The notes below the pieces were generated by a model. That model was not told the origin of the DNA. It worked only from the letters and a program-made list of their open reading frames with translations, and did no database searches. 64,000 nt of DNA from Burkholderia diffusa (lineage in GTDB: Bacteria; Pseudomonadota; Gammaproteobacteria; Burkholderiales; Burkholderiaceae), in NCBI RefSeq assembly GCF_001718315.1, contig NZ_CP013363.1:620001-684000 (forward strand), written 5' to 3'. The position numbers and the translations under genes are program-made. This document shows, piece after piece, positions 11,276 through 22,103 of this stretch (positions within the stretch are counted from its first letter, which is position 1; each line of letters starts with the position of its first letter).

Positions 11276-11384
11276 GTTGCACCGGTGTCGCACGGACCGC
11301 AGGCCCGATTGCGCGGCGTTCTGTATCATGTGCTGGCGCGCTGGCCGCGTGGCTTGCCATCGCGCCCGATCACGCGCCGCCAAC

Positions 11385-12281
11385 ATGAATGACATCGCCT
11401 TGCCCGACCCCTCGTCCGCCAGCATCGATCCGGCCGCGCTCGATGCGCTGCACGCGTTCGTCGAGCGCCATCCGCGGTTGCTCGTGCTGACCGGTGCGGG
11501 CATCAGCACGGATTCCGGCATTCCCGGCTATCGCGACCGCAATGGTCAATGGATGCGCTCACCGCCGATCCAGCTCCACGAATTCCTCGGCTCCGACACC
11601 GCGCGCCGCCGCTACTGGGAGCGCAGCATGATCGGCTGGCCCGTGGTGGGCCGTGCGCAGCCGAACCGCTCGCATGTCGCGCTCGCGCGGCTCGGCGGCA
11701 CCGGCCGGATCGAGCGCCTCGTCACGCAGAACGTCGACGGGCTGCACCAGCGTGCCGGCAGCGGCGACGTGATCGAACTGCATGGCGGCATCAACGCCGT
11801 CACGTGCCTCGATTGCGGCGCGCATCATGCGCGCGCGACGATCCAGACCTTGCTCGAAACGAACAATCCCGAGCTGCACGGCGCGCAGGCGGAACCCGCC
11901 GCCGACGGCGACGCGCACCTCGAATGGGCCGCGCTCGACACGTTCCGCATTCCAGTCGGCCCGGCCTGCGGCGGGCTGCTGAAGCCGGCGGTGGTGTTCT
12001 TCGGCGAGAACGTGCCGCGCGAACGCGTCGCGCTGGCGTCGCAGGCGCTCGATGCGGCCGATGCGCTGCTCGTCGTCGGCTCGTCGCTGATGGTGTATTC
12101 CGGCTACCGGTTCTGCGTATGGGCCCAGGCGCGGAACAAACCCGTCGCCGCGCTGAACCTCGGCCATACGCGCGCCGATCCGATGTTGACGCTGAAGGTG
12201 GAGGCGCGTTGCGCACCCGCGCTCGATGCGCTGAATGCGCGGTTGGGCGTCGACGGCGGCGCGCCGGAGTGCGCATCGTGA
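11385..12281 (+). CDS. Sirtuin, NAD-dependent protein deacylase (SIRT4-like class), with an altered zinc site
   Basis: The 298-residue protein starts at the ATG at 11385. Sirtuin motifs are complete: [15 protein letters not shown] (NAD site, residues 37-51), TQNVDGLH (114-121) and ELHGG with catalytic His133. The SIRT4-type [12 protein letters not shown] form suggests lipoamidase or deacylase activity rather than classic CobB, by inference. The structural zinc site is odd: C141 and C144 are present, but the second pair reads G192-P-A-C195 where the family has CxxC. One zinc ligand is therefore lost by what looks like a TGC to GGC change. The stop codon overlaps the start of the downstream methyltransferase, so the two are co-translated. 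Confidence 0.88.
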   Translation: MNDIALPDPSSASIDPAALDALHAFVERHPRLLVLTGAGISTDSGIPGYRDRNGQWMRSPPIQLHEFLGSDTARRRYWERSMIGWPVVGRAQPNRSHVALARLGGTGRIERLVTQNVDGLHQRAGSGDVIELHGGINAVTCLDCGAHHARATIQTLLETNNPELHGAQAEPAADGDAHLEWAALDTFRIPVGPACGGLLKPAVVFFGENVPRERVALASQALDAADALLVVGSSLMVYSGYRFCVWAQARNKPVAALNLGHTRADPMLTLKVEARCAPALDALNARLGVDGGAPECAS

Positions 12282-12919
12282 CCGGGCCGGCGTCCTCGCC
12301 CGATCCGTCCGCGCGATTGTCGGCGCCGGCGGCCGAGCGCAATCGCGGCCCGATCCTCGACGTGTTGCGTCGCGTGCTGCCCGCCACCGGCGACGTGCTC
12401 GAGATCGCGAGCGGCACCGGGCAGCATGCGGTCCATTTCGCGCAGGCGCTGCCGGCGCTGCGCTGGCAGCCGAGCGATCCCGACGCACACGCGCGCCGCT
12501 CGATCGCCGCGTGGGTCGCGCATGCCGGGCTCGCGAACCTGGCTGAGCCGCTGGCGTTCGACGTGCGCGACGCGTCGTGGCCGGCCGCGGCGTTCGACGC
12601 GATCGTCTGCATCAACATGATCCACATCTCGCCGTGGGCTTGCACCGACGCACTGTTCGCCGGCGCGTCGCGCGTGCTGCGTCCGGGCGGCGTGCTGTTC
12701 CTGTACGGCCCGTATCGCCGCGAAGGGCGGCATACGGCGCCGTCCAACGAAGCGTTCGACCGGCAGTTGCGCAGCCGCGACCCGTCGTGGGGCGTGCGCG
12801 ATCTCGAGGCGGTCGTCGCGCTCGGCCTCGACCGCGGGCTCGACTGCGTCGAGGTCGTCGAGATGCCGGCGAACAACCTGAGCGTCGTGTTCAGGCGCGT
12901 GGCGCACGCGGAGCAATGA
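12278..12919 (+). CDS. DUF938 class I SAM-dependent methyltransferase
   Basis: The 213-residue protein starts at a GTG whose bases 12278-12281 (GTGA) overlap the sirtuin stop. This overlap indicates translational coupling. Motif I of the Rossmann methyltransferase fold is VLEIASGTGQHAVHFAQ. Acidic motif II (PSDPD), FDAIVCINMIHISPW and the VLRPGGVLFLYGPYRREG segment follow, all characteristic of DUF938. The substrate of the family is unknown. Pairing with a sirtuin is the only functional hint. Confidence 0.85.
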   Translation: MTGPASSPDPSARLSAPAAERNRGPILDVLRRVLPATGDVLEIASGTGQHAVHFAQALPALRWQPSDPDAHARRSIAAWVAHAGLANLAEPLAFDVRDASWPAAAFDAIVCINMIHISPWACTDALFAGASRVLRPGGVLFLYGPYRREGRHTAPSNEAFDRQLRSRDPSWGVRDLEAVVALGLDRGLDCVEVVEMPANNLSVVFRRVAHAEQ

Positions 12920-13016
12920 TACGCAAGCGCGCATCGCAGCCGGGTTTCCACTATCCTTTCGCCTGTGCGCGCGGCCCGGTTCGGGTCGCGCCCCGTTTTT
13001 TCCGGAGAATTGACTA

Positions 13017-14429
<1,413 letters not shown>

Positions 14430-14630
14430 CCGGCTGGCGAGGACGCCATTGTTGCGAAATTCTATTCCTTGAGTAGGGTTTTTCGTTCCCGGATCCCGGA
14501 ATTGTTGGCTCCGAGGAAACAGTGTTTTCGTTCTTTCATGGTTTTCCCTAGGTGATCTCGGGACTAAACTTTGTTCAATCGCTGCAGACATGGTGTGTGC
14601 GGCGGAGCAAAAAAATCCCGGAGGTTAATC

Positions 14631-14975
14631 ATGAAATCGCTGATCGCAACGTTCGCTGCTGCTGCTGTCCTCGCCGTTCCCGCCGTCTCGTTCGCCCAAC
14701 AGAACGCGCCCGTCACCCGTGCGCAGGTGAAGGCCGAACTGGTCCAATTGCAACAGGCCGGCTACAAGCTGGGCAGCGACCGTACGGACTACCCGGCAGG
14801 TATCCAGGCGGCTGAAGCCCGCGTGAACCCGCAACAGAACGTGGCTGCCGCGGATACGAGCGGCTACGGTGCGCAACCGGCCGCCCAGCAGGAGTCGGGC
14901 GCTCCGGCTGCCGCCAAGACCGGCTGGCAGGTCAAGCGCGTGTCGGATGGCGCACCGGTCTACAAGGGTCGTTGA
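14631..14975 (+). CDS. Small secreted DUF4148 protein
   Basis: The 114-residue protein has a signal peptide (MKSLIATFAAAAVLAVPAVSFA, cleavage after FA). A Gln/Ala-rich mature part contains the DUF4148 pattern TRAQVKAELVQLQQAGY and DYPAGIQAAEARV. A strong GGAGG ribosome site lies 7 nt before the ATG. The family is abundant in Burkholderia; its function is unknown. It is likely periplasmic. A strong terminator follows. Confidence 0.85.
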   Translation: MKSLIATFAAAAVLAVPAVSFAQQNAPVTRAQVKAELVQLQQAGYKLGSDRTDYPAGIQAAEARVNPQQNVAAADTSGYGAQPAAQQESGAPAAAKTGWQVKRVSDGAPVYKGR

Positions 14976-15031
14976 TCGTCATCGAGCCCCGGCCGCAGGT
15001 GCGGCCTGATGTGACCCCACGCAGTACCCGC

Positions 15032-15070
15032 AGCCCGTTGTTCCGCATCACGGAACAACGGGCTGTTTTC
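15032..15070. terminator. Strong, probably bidirectional terminator
   Basis: A perfect 14-bp stem (15032-15045 with 15051-15064) closes a 5-nt loop and is followed by GTTTTC. It sits between the DUF4148 gene and a convergent gene, so it probably ends the first and may end the second. Confidence 0.8.
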
Positions 15071-15090
15071 ATTGGCGGCGTCCCGCCGTG

Positions 15091-15411
15091 TCAATGCAGC
15101 GGACGAGGGCCGCGACCGATGTCCCGGAACAGCGCGTCGGCCGGCTCCAGCGCTTGCAGCCACGCCTCGTCGTATCCGCTCAGCGTGTCGAGTGCGTCGC
15201 GTAGCCGCTCGATCGCGAGTACCGGCAGCTCTACGCTGTGCCGGGTGGCGCCGCTCAGGTGTGCGACGCTCGCCAGCTGAACGAGTGCGTCCGCTGCTTC
15301 GGCGACGTCCGTCGCGAACAACAGATGCCGGTTAAGCAATTCGACGAGGCCGCTGGAACCGGCGAAATCCTCGGCATTGAGCTGCACGGACAGAAACGTC
15401 GGATTGTTCAT
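15091..15411 (-). CDS. Hypothetical protein, 106 residues
   Basis: The start at 15411 is set by an upstream GAGGAGAA ribosome site; the frame stays open to 15633 but without a better start. The protein (MNNPTFLSVQLNAEDFAGSS...) is soluble and has no signal peptide. It is leucine/alanine rich and largely helical in composition, with ATDVAEAADALVQLASVAHLSG in the middle. No family was recognised. Codon use matches neighbouring genes, which supports it being real. Confidence 0.6.
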   Translation of the reverse strand: MNNPTFLSVQLNAEDFAGSSGLVELLNRHLLFATDVAEAADALVQLASVAHLSGATRHSVELPVLAIERLRDALDTLSGYDEAWLQALEPADALFRDIGRGPRPLH

Positions 15412-15840
15412 GGTTTTCTCCTCGTTATCGCTGGATCGTGCGGTGCATCTTCGAGTATAGGAGGCGGCCGGCAGCGGGCCGGGGGAATCGGGAGCGGCAC
15501 GGCTGGCGGCCGCGGAAAGGTGGCCCGAAGCCGCTCCGGACGCTCCGCGCGAAGCGGCTCGCGGCCCGCCGGCGTGCGTGTGCGATGCCGCAAGATTGTT
15601 GCCGGATCGGGCGCCTGTCGCGGTCCTGACCATGACAGATGGTATCTTTGACGGCCGGGACGACGCGAAAATGGCGCGAAAAAATGGGGCCGGTGAGCCC
15701 GTTCACGCCGACGTCCCGCTGTGGAAACTGACGGCCGCGAGAGCGGTCGGATACTGGTTGGTCCGGCCGCCCGGCCGGACATCGTGCGTCGCGCGCCGGA
15801 GGGCGGTGGGCGGCGCAACGACGCAAATCCGGGAGGACCC
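15412..15840. other. Gene-free divergent intergenic region
   Basis: It separates the leftward 106-residue gene from the rightward NlpD-like gene. TGGTATCTT at 15640-15648 resembles an extended -10 and could serve the rightward gene with a leader of about 190 nt. Nothing else is recognisable. Confidence 0.4.
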
Positions 15841-16575
15841 TTGAGAAAAACGATTCCAATCCACGATGCGCTGGCGCGCTGGCTGCCGCAGGCGGCGCTC
15901 GCTGCCGCGGCCACCGCGCTGACAGGTTGTACGATGACGCCGTGGACCGACAGCTGGCAGCCGGCACGACCGTCGACGTCGGCGTCGGTGGCCACGCCGG
16001 GCGTGATCGCCGGCTATTACCGCGTGAATCCGGGCGACACGCTCGCCGGCATCGCCGCCGCCTACGGGCAGCGCGTGCAGGACGTGGCCAGCTGGAACCA
16101 CATGTCGCCTAATGACGCCGTGTCGCCCGGCCAGGTGCTTCGCGTCGCGCCGCCGCCTGCCGCGACCTCGCTCGGGCAGTCGCCCGCCGCAGCCGCGCAA
16201 CCGGGCTCGCTGGCCTGGCCGGCCACGGGCATGGTCGCGACGCCATTCCAGGCCGGCAAGACGCGCGGCATCGTGATCGCGGCGACCGGGCCCGACCGTT
16301 CGGTGCGAGCCGCTGCAAACGGGCGGGTGGTCTATGCGGGGTCGGGCGTCAAGGCATACGGCCCGCTCGTGATCCTGAAGCACGACAACGGGCTCATCAC
16401 GGCCTACGGACACAACGCCAGGCTGCTCGTCAACGAAGGCGACGCGGTGCGTGCGGGCCAGCCGGTTGCCGAGATGGGCACTGACGCGAGCGGTCGCGCG
16501 ACGTTCGACTTCGAAGTCCGGCAGAACGGCAAGGTCGTCGATCCGATGAACTTCCTGCCGCGCAACGGCGGCTGA
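15841..16575 (+). CDS. NlpD/EnvC-like LysM-M23 lipoprotein (probable amidase activator)
   Basis: Starting at TTG 15841 after GGGAGGA, the protein has 244 residues. A signal ends in the lipobox LTGC, so it is lipid-anchored. A LysM domain follows (YYRVNPGDTLAGIAAAYGQ...SWNHMSPNDAVSPGQVLRV, about residues 59-103), then an M23/LytM domain (about 138-240). The LytM metal ligands are missing: GIVIAATGPD and FDFEV stand where active peptidases carry HxxxD and HxH. This is the degenerate pattern of NlpD and EnvC, which activate cell-wall amidases during septation rather than cutting peptidoglycan themselves. It is not in the usual nlpD-rpoS setting, so it is a paralogue. Confidence 0.85.
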   Translation: MRKTIPIHDALARWLPQAALAAAATALTGCTMTPWTDSWQPARPSTSASVATPGVIAGYYRVNPGDTLAGIAAAYGQRVQDVASWNHMSPNDAVSPGQVLRVAPPPAATSLGQSPAAAAQPGSLAWPATGMVATPFQAGKTRGIVIAATGPDRSVRAAANGRVVYAGSGVKAYGPLVILKHDNGLITAYGHNARLLVNEGDAVRAGQPVAEMGTDASGRATFDFEVRQNGKVVDPMNFLPRNGG

Positions 16576-16623
16576 CGCGCCGCGTCACGACGTGTGCGCC
16601 GCGCGGCGCACACGTTCTCGTCT

Positions 16624-17262
16624 TCACCCTTCCTTGAGCTCCGCGGTGCCGGACTGCCTCGCGTGATTGCCGAGCCAGCGAATGCCCAGCGCGAGTCCCG
16701 CCGCACCCAGCGCGATCAGCGAACACTGGATCGCGACCGGCAGGTACCCGTGCGGCCGCGGATCGACGAACGGGTAGGGATACCAGTTCTCCATCGCGCC
16801 GCGCACGAGCGTATAGCCGAGATAGACGACCGGAAAACCGAGCCACGCGAACGCGCTGCGCCACGCAATCGGCGAGCGGGGTTCCACGTACAGCCAGTCG
16901 CACAGCACCACGAATGGCACGATCCGGTGCAGGACCCAGTTATTGAGGGCCGGCGTGACGTGGCGCAACGCATCGAGCCGGGCGAGCAGCAGCTCGTAGA
17001 CGATCGCGGTGATCAGCACGTAGAGCACGGCGGCGCCGCGCATCGATTCGTAGCGGGCCGAGCCGGGACGCGTGATGCGCGACAACCCCACGACCAGCAT
17101 GCCCGCCGCATAGAGGCTGCTCAGTTGCGTGAAGTAGCTGAGGTAGTTGCCGAGATGGAAGGTCGGCATGTCCCAGTAGCCGGCGACGCTATGCAGCGTG
17201 GTCGACACCGCGAGCAACGCGGCGATCAGCCGGTAGGCCGCAACGAAGAACGCTTTGCTCAT
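16624..17262 (-). CDS. Pr6Pr-family integral membrane protein
   Basis: The 212-residue protein begins MSKAFFVAAYRLIAALLAVSTTL and has about six hydrophobic segments. Motifs of the Pr6Pr family are visible: GYWDMPTFHLGNYLSYFTQLS, the NNWVLHRIVPFVVLCDWL segment and ENWYPYPFVDP near the end. The family is related in shape to FAR-17a/AIG1 membrane proteins. No activity is established for bacterial members. It converges with the NlpD-like gene and has no partner. Confidence 0.8.
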   Translation of the reverse strand: MSKAFFVAAYRLIAALLAVSTTLHSVAGYWDMPTFHLGNYLSYFTQLSSLYAAGMLVVGLSRITRPGSARYESMRGAAVLYVLITAIVYELLLARLDALRHVTPALNNWVLHRIVPFVVLCDWLYVEPRSPIAWRSAFAWLGFPVVYLGYTLVRGAMENWYPYPFVDPRPHGYLPVAIQCSLIALGAAGLALGIRWLGNHARQSGTAELKEG

Positions 17263-17494
17263 GATGCCCGCGCAACGTCGCACCAAAGCTTCATCCTGCC
17301 ACAGCCGCGGGCACGCGCGATTCGGACTTTCCATATGACGGGCCAGTGGACGGGCCGCGCGGATTCTTCGGATATTTGATCCGGCCGCACAACGCCGGTC
17401 GCGCGTGAGGCTACAATCGGGGCAACCGCCGGGGCACCGGCAGCCGCGGCATGTGCCAGCCGCGTTTACCACACGAGAAATGACGAGACACAGC

Positions 17495-18031
17495 ATGAAA
17501 AACATCCTCGCGAAACAGACGCGCTACAGCTCACCCGCGATCTTCTTCCACTGGGCCATCTTCCTGCTGGTAGCGCTGGCCTATCTGTCCATCGAGATAC
17601 GCGGACCGAAAGGCAGTGACAGTCGCGTGTTCTGGATGAACGTGCACCTGCTTGCGGGCACCTTCGTGCTCGTGCTGTCGGTGCTGCGCGTGCTGTGGCG
17701 GGCGATCAGCCGCGTGCCTGAAGCCATTCCGCAGGCGACGCTGCTCAAGTGGCTGTCGAAGCTCGCGCATGTCGCGCTGTACGTGTTCATCATCGCGCAG
17801 CCGCTGCTCGGCATCATGATGGTCAACATGGGCGGCAAGCCGGTGTCCCTCGACTGGATCGGCGTGTCGTTCACGCTGTTCGGCCCGGACAAGGCGTTGC
17901 GGCCGACGATCAAGGAAGCGCACGAACTGATCGGCAACGCGTTCTACTTCGTGATCGGCCTGCATGCGCTGGCCGCGCTTTACCACCATTTCATCCGGCG
18001 CGACGACGTGTTGCGACGCATGGCGCCGTGA
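17495..18031 (+). CDS. Cytochrome b561 family protein (CybB/YodB-like)
   Basis: The 178-residue four-helix membrane protein starts at MKNILAKQTRYSS. An in-frame ATG 15 nt upstream (17480) is possible. Candidate haem ligands are the histidines in FFHWAIF, NVHLLAG, LAHVAL and LHALAALYHHF, matching the b561 pattern of paired His across helices. Such proteins move electrons between the quinone pool and periplasmic acceptors. It appears monocistronic, with a strong hairpin downstream. Confidence 0.88.
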   Translation: MKNILAKQTRYSSPAIFFHWAIFLLVALAYLSIEIRGPKGSDSRVFWMNVHLLAGTFVLVLSVLRVLWRAISRVPEAIPQATLLKWLSKLAHVALYVFIIAQPLLGIMMVNMGGKPVSLDWIGVSFTLFGPDKALRPTIKEAHELIGNAFYFVIGLHALAALYHHFIRRDDVLRRMAP

Positions 18032-18062
18032 TCGCCGCGCGCTGAAGCCGCGCAGAAGCCGG

Positions 18063-18098
18063 GGGGGCGCATGGTTGTATCGACAACCATGCGCCCCC
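18063..18098. repeat. Perfect 16-bp inverted repeat after cytochrome b561
   Basis: Arms 18063-18078 and 18083-18098 pair perfectly around the loop ATCG. There is no T-run on either side, so it is not a classical terminator. It may protect the 3' end of the mRNA or act with Rho. Confidence 0.7.
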
Positions 18099-18189
18099 GA
18101 TCCGTTTACCGCGATGCGCGACTGGCCATCTCGGCGAACATTCTGTAACATCTCGGCTGCCTTTACATTCCGCTTTCGCATCGCCGCGC

Positions 18190-18558
18190 ATGCTGCACCG
18201 ACATCGTCACCTGACCGCCTGGCTCGGCGTGTTCGCGATCTGGCTCGCGATCGCGGCGCCGCTGGTGTCGCAGTGGCGCATCACGCAGGCGGCCACACCC
18301 GACGCGATCGTCTGCAGTGCAGAGCATGGTGCACACCGCGCGCCCGATGCGGGCCGTGCGCACGACCATGCACTCCATCTCGACGCGTGCGGCTATTGCG
18401 GCTTCTTCGCGCACAGTCCCGCGATCGGCGGCGTGGCCGCCGCATCGATCGCTTTCGTCCGCCCTCATGCCGTTTTCGCCGTCGCGCCGCACGCGGTCGC
18501 GGCACGCACCGACCGCTATCCGCGCGCCTACCCACGCGCACCGCCCGAGCGCGCCTGA
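18190..18558 (+). CDS. DUF2946 small exported protein, copper-receptor partner
   Basis: The 122-residue protein has an N-terminal hydrophobic segment (LTAWLGVFAIWLAIAAPLVSQ) and the DUF2946 core HALHLDACGYCGFFAHSP. The core has a conserved Cys pair and several His, suggesting metal handling. The family commonly sits directly upstream of TonB-dependent copper receptors, as here (84 nt before the next gene). Its own function is not established; export to the periplasm is inferred. Confidence 0.8.
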   Translation: MLHRHRHLTAWLGVFAIWLAIAAPLVSQWRITQAATPDAIVCSAEHGAHRAPDAGRAHDHALHLDACGYCGFFAHSPAIGGVAAASIAFVRPHAVFAVAPHAVAARTDRYPRAYPRAPPERA

Positions 18559-18641
18559 CGCGCTGTCTTCCGTTCCATTCATCGCCGATATCCGTGCGGT
18601 CCATCGAGGCCGCGTGGAGGGCGTCACTCGGGCTTTCGATC

Positions 18642-20774
18642 ATGACCCTTCTTTCCTTGCGCGCGCCGAGGGCGGCGCGCCATTCTCGTGCGCGGCGCGT
18701 GCCACGCATGCTGAAACTCACCGTTCCCGCGCTGGCCGTCGGCGCGATGACCGCGGCGGCGGCCGCGACCGAATCCGCGCAGGCGGCCGGTGCGCCGACG
18801 GACGACGCGGCCGCGCTGCTGCCTCCCGTTGAAGTCGTTGCGTCTCCGCTGACGACGCCGCTCGTCGTCGTCACGGATCCGAAGACGCCGCGCCAGCCGC
18901 TGCCGGCGAGCGACGGCGCGGATTACTTGAAGACGATCCCGGGCTTCACTTCGATCCGCAGCGGCGGGACGAACGGCGACCCCGTGCTGCGCGGGATGTT
19001 CGGGTCGAGGCTGAACATCCTCGCGAACGGAATGCCGACGCTCGGCGCGTGCCCGAACCGGATGGATGCGCCGACCTCGTATATCGCGCCGGAAAGCTAT
19101 GACAAGGTCACCGTCGTGAAGGGCCCGCAGACGGTGCTTTACGGCCCTGGCGCATCGGCCGGCACCGTGCTGTTCGAACGCGTGACGCCGCGTTTCGAGC
19201 GCCCCGGCATGCGCTTCGACGGCAGCCTGGTCGGCGGATCGTTCGGTCGCAACGATCAGAACGTCGACGTGACGGCCGGCACGCCGGACGTCTACGGGCG
19301 CGTGACCGCGAACCATGCGCATGCGCAGGACTACGAGGACGGCAACGGCAATACCGTGCCGTCGCAATGGGACAAGTGGAACGCGGACGCGGCGCTGGGC
19401 TGGACGCCCGACGATCACACGCGCGTCGAACTGACGGCGGGCACCGGCGACGGCTATGCGCGCTACGCGGGGCGCGGGATGGACGGCGCGCATTTCCGCC
19501 GCGAGACGTTCGGCCTGTCGTTCGACAAGCGGCATCTCGGCAACGTGCTCGACCGGATCGAAGCGCGCGTGTACTACAACGAAGCCGACCACGTGATGGA
19601 CAACTACACGCTGCGGCAGCCCGACCCGACCAGCAGCATGCCGATGAGAATGGCATCCGAGGTGCGGCGCCGCACGCTCGGTGCGCGGGCCGCGGCGACG
19701 TTCCGTTTCGGCGACGACTTCAAACTCGTGACCGGCGTCGATGCGCAGTCGAACCGGCTCGATGCGCGCTCGGCGATGGGGCGACAGAACTACGGCGACC
19801 AGCCGTGGGATGCACAGGCGACGATGTGGAACGCGGGCGCGTTCGGCGAGCTGACGTGGTATGCGAGCGATGCGTCGCGCGTGATCGGGGGCGCGCGGAT
19901 CGACTACGCAAGCGCGCGCGACAAGCGTGCGACGACGCGCGGGATGATGGGGAGCAAGCCGAACCCGACTTTCGACGACGATCGCGCGCGCGTGCTGCCG
20001 AGCGGCTTCGTGCGGTACGAGCGCGATCTCGCGGTACTGCCGATTACGTGGTACGCGGGAATCGGTCACGCGGAACGCTATCCAGACTACTGGGAGCTGT
20101 TCTCCGCGAAACGCGGGCCGGCCGGTTCGGTCAACGCGTTCTCGGCGGTGCAGCCCGAGAAGACCACGCAGCTCGACATCGGCGCGCAGTACAAGAGCGA
20201 CCGGTTCGATGCGTGGGTGTCGGCTTACGCGGGCTATGTGCAGGACTACATCCTGTTCAACTACGCTGCCGGCATGATGGGCCCGACCACGCAGGCGACC
20301 AACGTCAACGCGCAGATCATGGGCGGCGAAGCCGGCGTGTCGTGGCGGCCGGTCGCACCGCTGCGCGTCGAGACGTCGCTCGCGTATGCGTGGGGGCGCA
20401 ACGCGACGAATGGCGATCCGCTGCCGCAGATGCCGCCGCTCGAAGCGCGATTCGGGCTCGAGTACACGCGCGGCGCATGGTCGGCCGGCGGGCTGTGGCG
20501 CGTCGTTGCGCCGCAGCATCGCTATGCCCTGAACGAAGGCAATGTGGTCGGCAAGGACTTCGGTCCGAGCGCCGGCTTCGGCGTGCTGTCGCTGCATGCA
20601 CAGTACAACGTCAGCAAGAAGGTGCAGATCTCGATCGGCATCGACAACGTGCTGGACAAGGCCTACACCGAGCACCTGAACCTTGCCGGCAACGCGGGCT
20701 TCGGCTATCCGGCGAACGCGCCGGTGATGGAGCCGGGGCGCACGGCATGGTTGCGTGTCAGCGCGAAGCTGTAA
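18642..20774 (+). CDS. oprC: TonB-dependent copper receptor, OprC/NosA type
   Basis: From ATG 18642 the protein has 710 residues: a signal region (about 1-50, ending ESAQA), a plug domain and a 22-strand barrel ending in an aromatic-rich strand. The plug holds GSRLNILANGMPTLGACPNRMD and VTVVKGPQTVLYGPGASAGTV. Copper ligands known from the Pseudomonas OprC structure are kept: the CxxxM motif (CPNRM) and HxM (HVM in EADHVMDNYTLRQPD). This supports copper import across the outer membrane rather than siderophore uptake. The signal start is long, and MLKLTVP at 18708 is an alternative start. It probably forms an operon with the DUF2946 gene. Confidence 0.93.
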   Translation: MTLLSLRAPRAARHSRARRVPRMLKLTVPALAVGAMTAAAAATESAQAAGAPTDDAAALLPPVEVVASPLTTPLVVVTDPKTPRQPLPASDGADYLKTIPGFTSIRSGGTNGDPVLRGMFGSRLNILANGMPTLGACPNRMDAPTSYIAPESYDKVTVVKGPQTVLYGPGASAGTVLFERVTPRFERPGMRFDGSLVGGSFGRNDQNVDVTAGTPDVYGRVTANHAHAQDYEDGNGNTVPSQWDKWNADAALGWTPDDHTRVELTAGTGDGYARYAGRGMDGAHFRRETFGLSFDKRHLGNVLDRIEARVYYNEADHVMDNYTLRQPDPTSSMPMRMASEVRRRTLGARAAATFRFGDDFKLVTGVDAQSNRLDARSAMGRQNYGDQPWDAQATMWNAGAFGELTWYASDASRVIGGARIDYASARDKRATTRGMMGSKPNPTFDDDRARVLPSGFVRYERDLAVLPITWYAGIGHAERYPDYWELFSAKRGPAGSVNAFSAVQPEKTTQLDIGAQYKSDRFDAWVSAYAGYVQDYILFNYAAGMMGPTTQATNVNAQIMGGEAGVSWRPVAPLRVETSLAYAWGRNATNGDPLPQMPPLEARFGLEYTRGAWSAGGLWRVVAPQHRYALNEGNVVGKDFGPSAGFGVLSLHAQYNVSKKVQISIGIDNVLDKAYTEHLNLAGNAGFGYPANAPVMEPGRTAWLRVSAKL

Positions 20775-20820
20775 CGCGCGGCGCGCGTGTGCGATGCAGC
20801 ATGCGCGCGTGTGAACGCGG

Positions 20821-20840
20821 CCCCGCCCGAACGGGCGGGG
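20821..20840. terminator. GC hairpin after the copper receptor
   Basis: CCCCGCCCG and CGGGCGGGG form a perfect 9-bp stem with a two-base centre, 46 nt after the receptor stop. No T-run follows, so termination is inferred only from position. Confidence 0.45.
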
Positions 20841-20870
20841 CGCGTCAACCGATTAGAGAACCGTATCTAG

Positions 20871-22100
<1,230 letters not shown>

Positions 22101-22103
22101 TCG

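Larger units (their letters stand above)
10200..11384. other. 1.2 kb stretch without a recognisable gene
   Basis: Short frames exist on both strands but none has a convincing start, ribosome site or family. On the minus strand, 10250-10560 reads as short protein-like bits in different frames, including one with VLAAGGVIRMRPTTGFDHFH near 10400. This could be a decayed gene, but no parent family was recognised. The right end holds a hairpin pair and terminator described separately. Confidence 0.45.

Noticed and set aside
18100..18190. A cobalamin riboswitch before the TonB receptor region
   Set aside because: No B12 box was found, and the receptor has copper, not cobalamin, ligand motifs.
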